In this document: piece by piece, positions 1 through 8,794 of the stretch | How the letters are laid out: each line of letters begins with the position of its first letter | Position numbering within the stretch: the first letter of the stretch is position 1 | DNA from: CBDBON01 sp965208395 | GTDB taxonomy: Bacteria; Chloroflexota; Dehalococcoidia; Lucifugimonadales; CBDBON01 | Assembly: GCA_965208395.1 (NCBI GenBank) | Contig: CBDBON010000003.1 | Location: 248,001 to 312,000 of the forward strand | DNA length: 64,000 bases | Direction: 5' to 3' | The notes under the pieces: generated by a model | The model's input: the letters and a program-made list of their open reading frames with translations, nothing else | Databases searched by the model: none | What the model was told of the DNA's origin: nothing | Program-made: the position numbers and the translations under genes

Positions 1-796
1 CCGCCGGGCCAGACTCGATGCAGAATATGGGCCTGTCCACCGTGACATCCACCGGCGCCAGTCCGCCGTTCGACTGCATGATGGTCAACGGTATCGTCAG
101 ACCGCGCGCCCGGAGGCGCCGGTCGAGGTCGTTGAGATAGCGCGCGACTACGGGTCTGACATAGGCGTTGATGACGGTGGTGCTGGTACGCTCGTACTCC
201 CGCATCTCGGGCAGGACCTGGCTGGACAGGGAGAGGTCGAGGCCGGGCAGCCGCTCCATCAGCAGCTCCGCGATCCGGGCCTCATGGTCGGGGTTAGCGT
301 AGGAGTGGAGCAGCGAGACCGCCACCGACCGGACGCCCTTCTCCGCCAGCCGGTCCGCCACAGCTTCCACGTCGGCGATATCGAGAGGCTGCAGCACCTC
401 TCCCTCGTAGCTGACCCGCTCGCGCACCTCGAAGCGGAGTCGCCGCTCCACGAGGGGCGGAGGCTTGCGATAATAAAGGTCGTACAGGCGGGGAGTGCGT
501 ATACGGCCGAGCTCCAAGACGTCCCTGAAGCCGGCGGTGGTGACCAGCGCGGTCTTCTCGCCCTTTCCCTCCAGGATCGCATTCGTGGCGACGGTGAAGC
601 CGTGTCCGATCTCGGTCACGTCGACCGGCTCGATCCCCAGCGTCCGGATGCACTCGTCCAGCCCTGCGAGGACGCCGCGTCCGTAGTCGTCGGGAGTGCT
701 GGCGACCTTTTTGACCAGGACGCGGCCGTCGTCACCCAGGAAGACGACGTCGGTGAAGGTGCCGCCTATGTCCACCGCCGCTCTGAATCCGGCCAT
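1..796 (-). CDS. hyuA: Hydantoinase/5-oxoprolinase A subunit, N-terminal part (runs off left edge)
   Basis: Translating the minus strand from ATG at 796 gives about 265 residues with no stop before the window edge. Residues 9-16 read DIGGTFTD, the phosphate-1 loop of the ASKHA fold in the HyuA/5-oxoprolinase family. Further family signatures follow: GHGFTVATNAILEGKG (about residues 64-79), a GFRDVLELGR stretch, and MREYERTSTTVINAYV further on. HyuA hydrolyses cyclic imides or 5-oxoproline-like lactams with ATP, usually with a HyuB partner. The HyuB at the right end of this window is over 60 kb away and belongs to a different locus. A full HyuA is roughly 650-700 residues, so more than half lies outside. 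The substrate cannot be told. Confidence 0.9.
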   Translation of the reverse strand, partial: MAGFRAAVDIGGTFTDVVFLGDDGRVLVKKVASTPDDYGRGVLAGLDECIRTLGIEPVDVTEIGHGFTVATNAILEGKGEKTALVTTAGFRDVLELGRIRTPRLYDLYYRKPPPLVERRLRFEVRERVSYEGEVLQPLDIADVEAVADRLAEKGVRSVAVSLLHSYANPDHEARIAELLMERLPGLDLSLSSQVLPEMREYERTSTTVINAYVRPVVARYLNDLDRRLRARGLTIPLTIMQSNGGLAPVDVTVDRPIFCIESGPA

Positions 797-924
797 GTCG
801 GAGAGATCGGCTCCGCCCGGCGTCGGGGCCGGGCTCCCGCTGTATGCTGCCGGTCGCAGCGCAGGTGATTGTAGATGGGATGGGCTTGGAAAGCTAGACC
901 GCCCGACAGGCGGCGTCGATCCGT

Positions 925-953
925 TTGACATCACTGCCTGTCTAGACTACGTT
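925..953 (+). promoter_or_regulatory. Candidate sigma70-type promoter for the PEBP lipoprotein gene
   Basis: TTGACA at 925-930 is followed after 17 bases by TACGTT at 948-953. The start codon of the lipoprotein gene is at 998. The -35 is perfect and the -10 is weak. Confidence 0.4.
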
Positions 954-997
954 GTAGACTCTCGGTCAACAGCCTCGGCGAACGGAAACGGACATCC

Positions 998-1696
998 ATG
1001 CGAAGGGTAGGACGCCTCATACTCGCATGCTCGACCCTCATGCTCTCGGTGATTGCCCTCGCGTGCGGCGGGAGTGGAGATAGCAGCGGCGGCAACGAGA
1101 GCGAGGCGAGGGCCGCTGAGGCGGCGCTGGAGGCTGTCCCGACCAACATGACGCTGACAAGCATGGTGTTCGGCGACGGCGGGGATATCCCCGGCGGCCA
1201 CACCTGCTACGTACTAGACAGGTCGCCTCCCCTAGCGTGGAGCGGCGTCCCGGAAGGCACGGCGAGTCTAGTCCTCATAGTACGAGATGCCAACGCCGAG
1301 GGTGTGAACGACGGGGTACACTGGGTGGTCTACGATCTGCCTGCCAACGTCGATCAGCTGCCGGGGAGCGTATCGATCACCCAGGAGACGGTATCGGGAG
1401 GCACGCAGGGCAGGAACTCGGAGAAGCGGCGAGGCTGGGTCGGCCCGTGTCCCGAGAAGGGCGGCGACCACGCGGGGACATACGTCTTCAACATCTACGC
1501 TCTCGATGCGAGTCTGGGGCTGACAGTGGAGGGCGGCGCCAGCAGAAGCGATGTGCTTGCCGCCATGGCGGGTCGCGTTATCGGCCGCGGCCAGCTCACA
1601 GGCACATACTGCCATACCGACGCGCCGTGGTCTCCGACGGCAAGCAGGGGCAGCTGCCCTCCAGTCGATCACAAGCTGGGAGCCGAGTCTCCGTAG
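998..1696 (+). CDS. YbhB/YbcL (PEBP, Raf-kinase-inhibitor-like) lipoprotein
   Basis: A 232-residue protein. Residues 1-22 form a signal peptide ending in a lipobox ALAC, so Cys23 is the likely lipidated residue, followed by a Gly/Ser/Glu-rich linker. The body is a phosphatidylethanolamine-binding-protein fold of the bacterial YbhB/YbcL type: the SPPLAWSGVPEGT strand near residues 77-89, HWVVYDLP near 108-115, and a GPCPEKGGDHAG to Y-F-IYALD segment near 148-170. Bacterial members bind small anionic or phospholipid-like ligands; the role is mostly unknown. It is presumably displayed outside the cytoplasmic membrane. It is convergent with the DCC gene and diverges from hyuA. Confidence 0.88.
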   Translation: MRRVGRLILACSTLMLSVIALACGGSGDSSGGNESEARAAEAALEAVPTNMTLTSMVFGDGGDIPGGHTCYVLDRSPPLAWSGVPEGTASLVLIVRDANAEGVNDGVHWVVYDLPANVDQLPGSVSITQETVSGGTQGRNSEKRRGWVGPCPEKGGDHAGTYVFNIYALDASLGLTVEGGASRSDVLAAMAGRVIGRGQLTGTYCHTDAPWSPTASRGSCPPVDHKLGAESP

Positions 1697-1734
1697 GCAT
1701 CCTCGCGACTCCTCCCAAAAGGCGTGGACTAACT

Positions 1735-2142
1735 CTACCGTCGTTGGTTGGCCGGCACCTTACACCCTGAAATCTTGTGCCGGTTGTCGGCGATCAGCCT
1801 GTAGACGGGAACGCCAATAAGCCATGCCCCGGGCAGCCACATCAGCGCGCCCAGCGGAGAGAGCGCGGACAGCACCGTCAGCAGCTTACGGAAAGCGAAA
1901 AAGCCCTCATGGATGTCTCCCGGAGCGCACACCAGATAGGCCGACCGTTCCAGATCACTCCATGTGACGCCTGGAGGCGGACTCTCTATAGCCTGCGTCG
2001 CCGTCCACGCAATCCGGCTCCTCCGGTCGAATTGGCTCAGCCACCTGACCACGGCGGAGCACATTCCGCAGTCGCCGTCGTAGTAGAAGGTCCAGATGGC
2101 CTCTTTGGACTTCAGCCTCGGGAGCTTGGATCGCAGTGACAA
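1735..2142 (-). CDS. DCC-family thiol-disulfide oxidoreductase-like protein (DUF393)
   Basis: 135 residues. FYYDGDCGMC at residues 19-28 is the DCC-family signature, with the CxxC pair at Cys25 and Cys28, followed by the typical WL-FD-R-IAW segment. This is a small thioredoxin-like family; partners and substrates are generally unknown. The start used is TTG at 2142; no strong ribosome binding site is visible, so the first residues are uncertain. It lies 61 bases downstream of the DM13 gene on the same strand, so the two may be co-transcribed. Confidence 0.85.
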   Translation of the reverse strand: MSLRSKLPRLKSKEAIWTFYYDGDCGMCSAVVRWLSQFDRRSRIAWTATQAIESPPPGVTWSDLERSAYLVCAPGDIHEGFFAFRKLLTVLSALSPLGALMWLPGAWLIGVPVYRLIADNRHKISGCKVPANQRR

Positions 2143-2203
2143 GTTGCGGCTCGCGCTCTATTCCTGGTTCTCCGCAGACAGCCGGGATTCATTCCGATCC
2201 AGA

Positions 2204-3109
2204 TCAGTCGAGGCCAAGGGTCGCTACGCTGAAGACGACGGAGAAGGGCTTGCAGTAGATGACCACGCTGTTGATGACCGACACGTCCACACCGTCAGGG
2301 ATCGGGTAGTTCTGATTCCCACGGTTACCCTTCAGCGGCCCCAGGTCGACGTATCCCGCCAGCTTCACCTCGCTCGACCGCGTCGGGTCCTCGTGGGGCG
2401 ACAGGACCACGTGGAGGGCCGGTCCGTTGGTCACGTCGAGATTCTCTAGCCTGAGCAGGTGAAGTCCGTCAGGGGTCGTGAAGATGGTCGCCTGACCGCT
2501 TCCCCGGTGGAAGGCATCGGCGTCCTTGAACTCCCCCTGCTTTACCTTCTGGACCTCGGCCTGCCGGTCGGCGTTCGCCATGATGACCGGCTCCATCATG
2601 CTGGTGGCCTGCTCAACCATGTCCTTGTCGGTCCCGTCACCGATCATCTGGAACCCTTTTTCCAGAGTGTCGTAGTCACTGTCGCTCATCGCCGTGACCG
2701 GCTTGCCGGCCGCGAGCATGGCGCCGGCGTTGATGTCCGAGGTCGCGGGCATCTCCTCGTCCATCATCTGGTCGTCCACCATCGCCATTCCGGCCATCAC
2801 CCCCTCGATATCAGCCCGCTCCATACCCTCCGGAACGACGGCGTTGAAGGCGAATGGGAACTCCTCCTCAACGGTGACGTTGGTGAACAGCGGCGATCCG
2901 AGTGACCATCCTAGCCACAACGTGATCGCCAGCAGCGGGACGGAAGCTATGCCGAAGGGCACTCGGTGGCGCCAGACGATCTGGTGCCAGCCCCGCCAGT
3001 AGGCGAAGCTGAGGGATGCAGCGATGAGCACCAGGGTCGCCGCGCCGATGAACCACCGATACTCGTAGAGGCTCGCAAAGGCGCGTTCTAAATCACCGAA
3101 GGTAGACAC
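2204..3109 (-). CDS. Membrane-anchored DM13-domain protein
   Basis: 301 residues, starting at GTG 3109, which has AGGAGG five bases upstream. There are two hydrophobic segments near residues 17-36 and 50-68, then a Met/Asp/Glu-rich extracytoplasmic region (about 95-190). A DM13 domain at about 200-300 shows its hallmarks: vLRLEnLdVTNGPaLHVvLS, LGpLKGNrGNQNYpIPdgVD, and VIYCKPFSVVFSVATL with the conserved Cys. DM13 domains are predicted redox or electron-transfer modules with a cytochrome-like role, mainly in extracellular proteins. Pairing with the adjacent thiol-redox DCC protein suggests a shared extracytoplasmic redox function (inference). Confidence 0.85.
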   Translation of the reverse strand: MSTFGDLERAFASLYEYRWFIGAATLVLIAASLSFAYWRGWHQIVWRHRVPFGIASVPLLAITLWLGWSLGSPLFTNVTVEEEFPFAFNAVVPEGMERADIEGVMAGMAMVDDQMMDEEMPATSDINAGAMLAAGKPVTAMSDSDYDTLEKGFQMIGDGTDKDMVEQATSMMEPVIMANADRQAEVQKVKQGEFKDADAFHRGSGQATIFTTPDGLHLLRLENLDVTNGPALHVVLSPHEDPTRSSEVKLAGYVDLGPLKGNRGNQNYPIPDGVDVSVINSVVIYCKPFSVVFSVATLGLD

Positions 3110-3265
3110 GATAACCTCCTATGGTGGATTCTGCTACGCCTCTTCACGTCGTACCCTTCGAGTCAGGTTAGCCCGTATCTTTTGAAGATCGTACGTTTCC
3201 CGACATCGCGCTGCGAGGGGCTCGAAGGGGGACAGGGAGAGTGAAGGATGTTTCTTGCGGGGTCG

Positions 3266-3574
3266 CTATTCGGCGTTATTCCGCCGCCGCCGGCCTCGTC
3301 GGCGAGGCGCGGGGCCATCGGCCTCTTCCCAGAAGAAGACGACGTTCCCCTGTCGGGTCGTGACGATGTTCTTGCCCAGCAGTCGAGCCGCCGTGCCGAG
3401 ACGGCGTCGAAGGGCTGCCGTAGTCTCGCCTTCGTCCGGGGTGAGCTTGCCTGCCCGTCCGGTTTCGAGCTGGTTGATATAGTCCACATACTGGCGCACT
3501 ATTGCACCCCGTTTTCCGGATAGGGACAGCTCAAGCTGTGCCTGTTGGAGCGAAACTACTTCAAGTGTTGGCAA
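3266..3574 (-). CDS. Small conserved-looking hypothetical protein (102 aa, TTG start)
   Basis: The open frame extends to 3658, but a strong Shine-Dalgarno (GGGAGGA, complement of 3583-3589) sits nine bases before TTG at 3574, giving 102 residues beginning MPTLEVVSLQQ. The N-terminal half is predicted helical and the middle contains RRRLGTAARLLGKNIV, followed by the strand-like VVFFWEE. The C-terminus is very basic (residues about 90-98). I do not recognise a named family. The LRRRLGxAAxxLGK pattern and short basic tail would suit a nucleic-acid-binding or regulatory role, but that is speculation. It stands alone between the DM13 gene and the cobalamin operon. Confidence 0.5.
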   Translation of the reverse strand: MPTLEVVSLQQAQLELSLSGKRGAIVRQYVDYINQLETGRAGKLTPDEGETTAALRRRLGTAARLLGKNIVTTRQGNVVFFWEEADGPAPRRRGRRRRNNAE

Positions 3575-4155
3575 CTTTAGAGTCCTCCCGTGTTCTGATT
3601 TAATAATCATAAACCGAATCACTATGTTTCTGCAAAATCGATGTGAAGCAGACGACAAAAACTGGAAGTGGAGCTATGAATATGTGAGTTCTGTCGGGCC
3701 GCAAACGGCATCTACATACAGGTCACGCCGTAGATGTGGCCGCGCTGGAACCTTGATTGGAGAGTATCCTACTGTGTTTATAAGAGATGTCCCTTAAAAA
3801 TCCACTGTTAAAGCCTCTTCGGTAATCTTAATGTCTTCTGCGTCGAACGGAGTCGTCAGGCCGTCGAACGTCGACAGAGAGCACTAGTGTGGCCAAGATG
3901 CTCGCGTCACTCCGAGAGTCGAGATCGGCCGACAGCCTTGGAGTAGCCGGGTGGCGTTTGGGACCGTACTGGTTGCGCTCGGATGGATCCTGGAGGAGGG
4001 GCCTGTCGACGTAGGCGCGGCAACGAGGACACTGGGCGGAACATTACCTGAACGTCAGGTCCTGAGGGAAGATTGACTTTACTGAAGGGTTGTGGGACTG
4101 TTCGACTTGGAAGTTCCGTATCGCCCCATCCGACTGAGCTTGCCCTATCATCTCA
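3575..4155. other. Long non-coding gap before the cobalamin operon
   Basis: About 580 bases without a supported gene. It is more AT-rich near 3590-3830 than the rest of the window. I looked for a cobalamin riboswitch upstream of cbiB and could not find a convincing B12 box or the surrounding conserved core. A stop-to-stop frame of about 60 codons at about 3890-4076 (plus strand) ends at a TGA but has no usable start or ribosome binding site. Confidence 0.4.
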
Positions 4156-5118
4156 TTGTCCATGTTCTCAATGTGGTGGGACGGTCTCGTCCTCGATGCC
4201 CTAGCCCTCCTGTTGGCTGTAGGGCTGGACCGTCTTTTGCCAGAGCCTCCGGCCAAAGTCCATCCAGTGGTCTGGATGGGAAGCGCCGTCGCCGCTGTGG
4301 AGGGCGCCGCTCCGCAAAGGCCGGTACCAGCGTTCCTATTCGGCAGCGCCATCGTCGTCATTCTCACAGGGGTATCGACTGTGTTGGCCTGGCTTGCGAT
4401 GTCTGCTCTTGCGTCCGTGCATCCGCTGGCCTACGTGGCGGGTGGTGCGATAATACTCAGGACCACCTTTACGGTCAGAGGACTCTCATCGGCGGCCAGG
4501 CTGACGCAACGGACCCTCGGCGAAGGCCGACTGGACGCAGCGCGGGCGAGTCTGAGGAGCCTGGTTAGTCGCGACACCACCGCCCTGACCCCGCCCCTAG
4601 TGGCCGCCTCGGCGATAGAGTCTGTTGCCGAGAACACGACGGATAGCTATATTGGACCATGGCTGGCGTTCGCAGTGTTCAGCGTGCCGGGCGCGGTGGC
4701 CTACAGGGCTATAAACACGCTGGACAGCATGCTGGGATATCGAGGCTGCTACGAATACCTCGGCAAGACGGCAGCTCGTATGGATGACGCTGTAAACCTG
4801 ATGCCGGCACGGTTGAGTGCACTGCTTCTGTTGGTGAGCGGGGCGTTGGCCCGTCTGTCTGTTCGCCGTGCCTGGTCCATCATGTTGAGAGACCGCAGAC
4901 ACACGGCGAGTCCCAATGCAGGACTGACCATGAGCGCAATGGCGGGGCTTATAGGAGCACGCTTGGAGAAGCCGGGACATTACTGTCTCGGCGAAGGTAT
5001 GCGAGAGCCGAAGGCTGAAGACATCGGCACTGCAATCCGTGTCGCTGAGCAAACTGCGATACTCGGGGTGGTCGCGACCGTCGGCTTGCTGGCGATGCGA
5101 CACGCTATCACAGGCTAA
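4156..5118 (+). CDS. cbiB: Adenosylcobinamide-phosphate synthase CbiB
   Basis: 320 residues, the usual length for CbiB/CobD integral membrane proteins. It attaches aminopropanol phosphate (or aminopropanol) to adenosylcobyric acid, giving adenosylcobinamide phosphate. Hallmarks: an N-terminal DRLLPEPPAKVHPVVWMG, the central SAIESVAENTTDSYIGP region, the A-YRAINTLDSMLGYR segment, and several hydrophobic helices. The start could be TTG 4156, ATG 4162 or ATG 4171; none has a strong ribosome binding site. It is the first gene of a tight operon: cobD follows after nine bases. Confidence 0.92.
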   Translation: MSMFSMWWDGLVLDALALLLAVGLDRLLPEPPAKVHPVVWMGSAVAAVEGAAPQRPVPAFLFGSAIVVILTGVSTVLAWLAMSALASVHPLAYVAGGAIILRTTFTVRGLSSAARLTQRTLGEGRLDAARASLRSLVSRDTTALTPPLVAASAIESVAENTTDSYIGPWLAFAVFSVPGAVAYRAINTLDSMLGYRGCYEYLGKTAARMDDAVNLMPARLSALLLLVSGALARLSVRRAWSIMLRDRRHTASPNAGLTMSAMAGLIGARLEKPGHYCLGEGMREPKAEDIGTAIRVAEQTAILGVVATVGLLAMRHAITG

Positions 5119-5127
5119 TACATAGCA

Positions 5128-6186
5128 TTGACGACGATGCATGGAGGGTTGGACGCGGCGGAGATGCGCTCTCTTGGGCTCCGGCCTGAGCGGGTGCTGG
5201 ACTTCAGCGCCAACATCAACCCGTTGGGCCCGTCGCGGCGGGTGGAGCAGGCAGCAGCCGAGGCCGATATATCGACCTACCCAGACCGGCATAGCCTGAT
5301 TCTGCGCGAGGAGCTGGCAGAGCGGCTTGATGTTGGTATCGACAGCCTGCTGGTGGGCAACGGCTCCACGGAACTCATACACCTGCTGGCGCGTGCCTGC
5401 CTCCGACCTCTGGAGAGGTGTCTGATATTCGCGCCGACCTTCGGTGAGTACGAGGCGGCGGCGACCATAGCGGGAGCGGAGGTCCGTCTCTTTCGGGCTG
5501 GTGAGGCTCAGGCGTTCCGGTGGTCAGTCGATATGGCAGTCGAGACGATCGGACAGACGAGACCCGGCATGATCTTCCTCTGCAACCCTAACAACCCTAC
5601 GGGGGTCTACCTGCATCGCGGCGATGTCGAGAGAATCCGCAAAGCCGCTGGCGGGAACGCACTGCTGGTGCTGGACGACGCCTACGTCTCACTGGCCGAT
5701 TGGCAGTGGGACTCCATTCCGATGCTGCGAAGAGACAACATTGCCATCCTTCGTTCCATGACAAAGGACCACGCGCTCGCAGGAGTGCGACTAGGGTACA
5801 TGGCGGCTCATCCAGACGTCGTCTCGGCCGTGCGACGGCTTCAGCCAGCCTGGAGCGTGAACGCCGTAGCGCAGGCTGCCGGGATCGCCGCTTTGGGGGA
5901 TGAGGCGCACGTTGCTGAGGCGAAGAAGGTAATCTCGAAGGCGAAGGAGTACCTCTATGGTGAGCTGGCGATTCTGGGCGTCCCGGTGACCGTCTCCGCC
6001 GCCAACTTCGTCCTGGCTCGGGTGGGGGATGCGCCAGGAGTCCGTGGCGCCCTCCTGCGCCGAGGCATCGCGGTGCGCGACTGCACGTCCTTCGGTCTAC
6101 CGGAGTACATCCGCATCGCCGCCCGGAGGGCCGAGGATTGCGCACGGTTGATAGGAGCCCTGCGAGAAGTGTTGGGGCATGAGTAG
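5128..6186 (+). CDS. cobD: L-threonine-O-3-phosphate decarboxylase CobD (fold-type I PLP enzyme)
   Basis: 352 residues. It begins HGGLDAAEM and continues LDFSANINPLGPS, the classic CobD opening. CNPNNPTG near residue 152-159 and the Schiff-base lysine in SMTKDHALAGVRLGY (Lys213) place it in the HisC/CobD aminotransferase group. CobD decarboxylates threonine phosphate to (R)-1-amino-2-propanol phosphate, the substrate of CbiB. HisC paralogues look similar, but the operon with cbiB, cobQ and a threonine kinase settles the assignment. Its last eight bases overlap the start of cobQ, indicating translational coupling. Confidence 0.92.
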   Translation: MTTMHGGLDAAEMRSLGLRPERVLDFSANINPLGPSRRVEQAAAEADISTYPDRHSLILREELAERLDVGIDSLLVGNGSTELIHLLARACLRPLERCLIFAPTFGEYEAAATIAGAEVRLFRAGEAQAFRWSVDMAVETIGQTRPGMIFLCNPNNPTGVYLHRGDVERIRKAAGGNALLVLDDAYVSLADWQWDSIPMLRRDNIAILRSMTKDHALAGVRLGYMAAHPDVVSAVRRLQPAWSVNAVAQAAGIAALGDEAHVAEAKKVISKAKEYLYGELAILGVPVTVSAANFVLARVGDAPGVRGALLRRGIAVRDCTSFGLPEYIRIAARRAEDCARLIGALREVLGHE

Positions 6187-7708
6187 TCACGTGCCTGCCA
6201 GAGTCATCATGGTACAGGGGACCTCGTCCCATGCCGGCAAGTCCATCCTGGCCACCGCTCTCTGCCGCATCTTCGCCCAAGACGGGTTCGAAGTCGCTCC
6301 CTTCAAGGCCCAGAACATGTCCCTGAACTCCTACGCCACTCCTGATGGCGGCGAGATCGGTCGTTCTCAGGCAGTCCAGGCGGCTGCGGCAATGACAACC
6401 CCGCAGGTGGAGATGAACCCCGTGCTGCTCAAGCCGGAGGGTGAAAGGCGCTCCCAGGTCGTGGTGATGGGTCAACCCATTGCCGCTGCCTCGGTCCGGG
6501 AGTACTACAAGCTGAAACCTGCAATCTGGGAGACGGTGACTTCGGCGCTGGACCGTCTGCGGGCCGATTGCGACGTGATTGTCATAGAGGGGGCTGGCAG
6601 TCCCGCGGAGGTCAACCTCAAACAGCACGACATCGTCAACATGCGAGTGGCCCTCCACGCCGATGCCCCTGTCCTGCTGGTAGGAGACATCGACCGCGGC
6701 GGCGTCTTCGCGCAACTGGTCGGCACCATGGTCTTGCTAGAGCCTGAGGAGAGGGCCTTGGTGAAGGGTCACGTGATCAACAAGTTTCGCGGCGACCCGT
6801 CCCTTCTCACGCCTGGACTCGGTTTCCTGGAGGAACGTACCGGAGCGCCGGTCGCGGGCGTCATACCGTACTTCTCCGATATACACATTCCGGAGGAGGA
6901 CTCGCTGGGCCTCGCTGCCGACCCGATAGGCGACGACGAAACAGTGGTAGACGTTGCAGTCATGCGCTTGCCACATATCTCCAACTTCGACGACTTCGAT
7001 CCGCTGCGGCACGAGCAGGGCGTCCGTGTACGGTATGTGGGGCGGTCCCAAGAGTTCGGCACCCCCGACCTCGTGGTCATACCCGGTAGCAAGACGACGG
7101 TGGCGGACCTAGACTGGCTGCGCACGCAAGGCCTTGCCGAGCGTATCCTGGCCGCGCGGCGAAGTGGGACGCCGGTCATAGGTGTCTGCGCAGGCTATCA
7201 GATGTTGGGTAGGGCGCTGCTGGACCCGGACGGAGTGGAATCATCCAGAGCCGAGTCTCACGGTCTGGGGCTCTTGCAGGCATCCACCACTTTCGCAAGA
7301 CGCAAGTCCACACACCAGGTCAATGGACATGTGACTGCGAGTCGGGGCCTCCTGAGCGGCTGCCATGGTGCAGAAGTCACTGCCTACGAAATCCACATGG
7401 GCGTCACCACGTCTGGTGAGGAGCTCTTTCGGCCATTCATCAAGGAGAGCAGATCGGGGCGCAGCGTAGACTTGACTGACGGTGGCATCGATGATGAGGG
7501 ACTGACCTTAGGTACGTACCTGCACGGGCTTTTTCACAACCGCGCAGTTAGACGCTCGATATTGGAGTATGTGGCAATGAGAAAGGGCGTGACCCTACCG
7601 GACGCTGCCGAGGATGTCGACCCAAGCGCTGAGTATGACAAGCTGGCGACTCTGGTCCGCAACCATATCGACATGAAGCTGGTCTATCGCGTGACTGGAC
7701 TGAAATAG
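6179..7708 (+). CDS. cobQ: Adenosylcobyric acid synthase (glutamine-hydrolysing) CobQ/CbiP
   Basis: 509 residues, full length. The N-terminal ATP-dependent amidotransferase domain has a P-loop-like GTSSHAGKS (14-22), followed by KAQNMSLNS and EGAGSPAEVNL. The C-terminal class I glutamine amidotransferase domain has its nucleophile in GVCAGYQMLG (Cys337) and the histidine in GTYLHGLFHN (near residue 450). It amidates four carboxyl groups of adenosylcobyrinic acid a,c-diamide to give adenosylcobyric acid, the substrate of CbiB. The ATG lies inside cobD, and the stop codon overlaps the GTG of the next gene by one base. Confidence 0.95.
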   Translation: MSSHVPARVIMVQGTSSHAGKSILATALCRIFAQDGFEVAPFKAQNMSLNSYATPDGGEIGRSQAVQAAAAMTTPQVEMNPVLLKPEGERRSQVVVMGQPIAAASVREYYKLKPAIWETVTSALDRLRADCDVIVIEGAGSPAEVNLKQHDIVNMRVALHADAPVLLVGDIDRGGVFAQLVGTMVLLEPEERALVKGHVINKFRGDPSLLTPGLGFLEERTGAPVAGVIPYFSDIHIPEEDSLGLAADPIGDDETVVDVAVMRLPHISNFDDFDPLRHEQGVRVRYVGRSQEFGTPDLVVIPGSKTTVADLDWLRTQGLAERILAARRSGTPVIGVCAGYQMLGRALLDPDGVESSRAESHGLGLLQASTTFARRKSTHQVNGHVTASRGLLSGCHGAEVTAYEIHMGVTTSGEELFRPFIKESRSGRSVDLTDGGIDDEGLTLGTYLHGLFHNRAVRRSILEYVAMRKGVTLPDAAEDVDPSAEYDKLATLVRNHIDMKLVYRVTGLK

Positions 7709-8642
7709 TGGGCGTTCACAAGGAGGATGACCTCGCCGCATGCGTCGTGGCACGAGGCGTGGCTTCGGCTCCCGGCACCTGCGGTGAGCTGGCGCAGGGA
7801 GTCCTGGACGGGACACCGGTCATGGCAACCTGTCCCATCGACCTCTTCTCGACTGCCACAGTGGAGTTGTCGGAAGGCACGGGTCGAGTGCGCGGTCCCG
7901 TGAACTTGCCCAAAGCATGCCGCGCTGTGAAACTGACCCTCACGCTCATGGACCGCAGCGACGTGGACGCTCGACTGAGCATCGAAAGCCCGGTGCCGCG
8001 CAGAAAAGGGATGGCAAGCAGCACCGCGGATATAGTTGCGGCCATCGGAGCGACCGCTGCGGCGCTTGATGAGGAGATATCGGTCTTCCAGCAGGCGGAG
8101 TTGGCGCTTGCCATCGAACCGAGCGACGGCGTGATGCTGCCGGGAATCGCGCTCTTCGATCACAGGGATGGGCGGATCGCTCGGTCTCTGGGCGACCCAC
8201 CCGCTATGAGGGTCTTGGTGTTGGAGTTCGCGGATGTCATCGACACCGAGTCGTTCAATGCGGTGGACCGAGGCGCAGAGCTCCAGCGGCAGTCGGCGCG
8301 CTTCCGAGACGCGCTCGAGCTCATCACCAGGGGAATAGAGAGTGCTGACGGCGAGCTGGTCGGCCGCGGCGCTACGCAGAGTGCCCTAGCATACCAGGCT
8401 GTGCTCCGGAACCGCAGCTGCCTACAGTGCTCGCCTTGGGTCAGACCGCCGGGGCAGTTGGCGTGAACGTTGCCCATAGCGGCACCGTTATGGGACTACT
8501 GTTTGCTGGGGACACGGACCGTTCGGCGGCCGAAGATGAGGCCTGGAAGCGGCTTCCGGATCTGACAGCAGTACACCATCGCAGGCTTATAGGAGGCGGT
8601 CTACTGCCAATGCCGCTCTCTCGTCTCCGACAGGGGAAGTAG
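7708..8642 (+). pseudogene. pduX: PduX-like L-threonine kinase (GHMP family), interrupted by a one-base frameshift
   Basis: The frame from GTG 7708 matches a PduX-type GHMP kinase: it opens ASAPGTCGELAQGVLDG, has the glycine/serine-rich ATP loop as RKGMASSTADIVAA (about 91-104), and continues through a threonine-kinase-like middle. The frame then ends at 8466 in nonsense (SCLQCSPWVRPPGQLA). The expected C-terminus (LPTVLALGQTAGAVGVN, VAHSGTVMGLLFAGD) continues in the +2 frame to a stop at 8642. Restoring one base near 8412-8414 (AACC to AACCC before GCAGCTG) rejoins the frames into about 311 residues, the normal PduX length. PduX makes threonine phosphate for CobD, completing the arm pathway. 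The change may be a real mutation or an assembly/sequencing error in a C run. Confidence 0.88.
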
Positions 8643-8794
8643 AGCCGCTCCACCGTTCCGGACCCCTGGCATAGCTGTGGAGATAACGCGGCGTTTCTTG
8701 CCTCAGCCTGTTCCAGGACACAGCCCAGCGCCAGAGGCTGCGCAACGCCGTCCCTCAGTAGTGGCGAATCTCCGCCGGAGACAGCGATGCGCTA

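Noticed and set aside
3890..4076. A stop-to-stop frame with a GRQPW motif like that of cytochrome bd oxidase subunit I
   Set aside because: Only about 60 codons, no start or ribosome site, and the match is a handful of residues; a chance resemblance is more likely.
3575..4155. Cobalamin riboswitch upstream of cbiB
   Set aside because: I could not find the conserved B12 box nor the paired core; a covariance search is needed before calling one.
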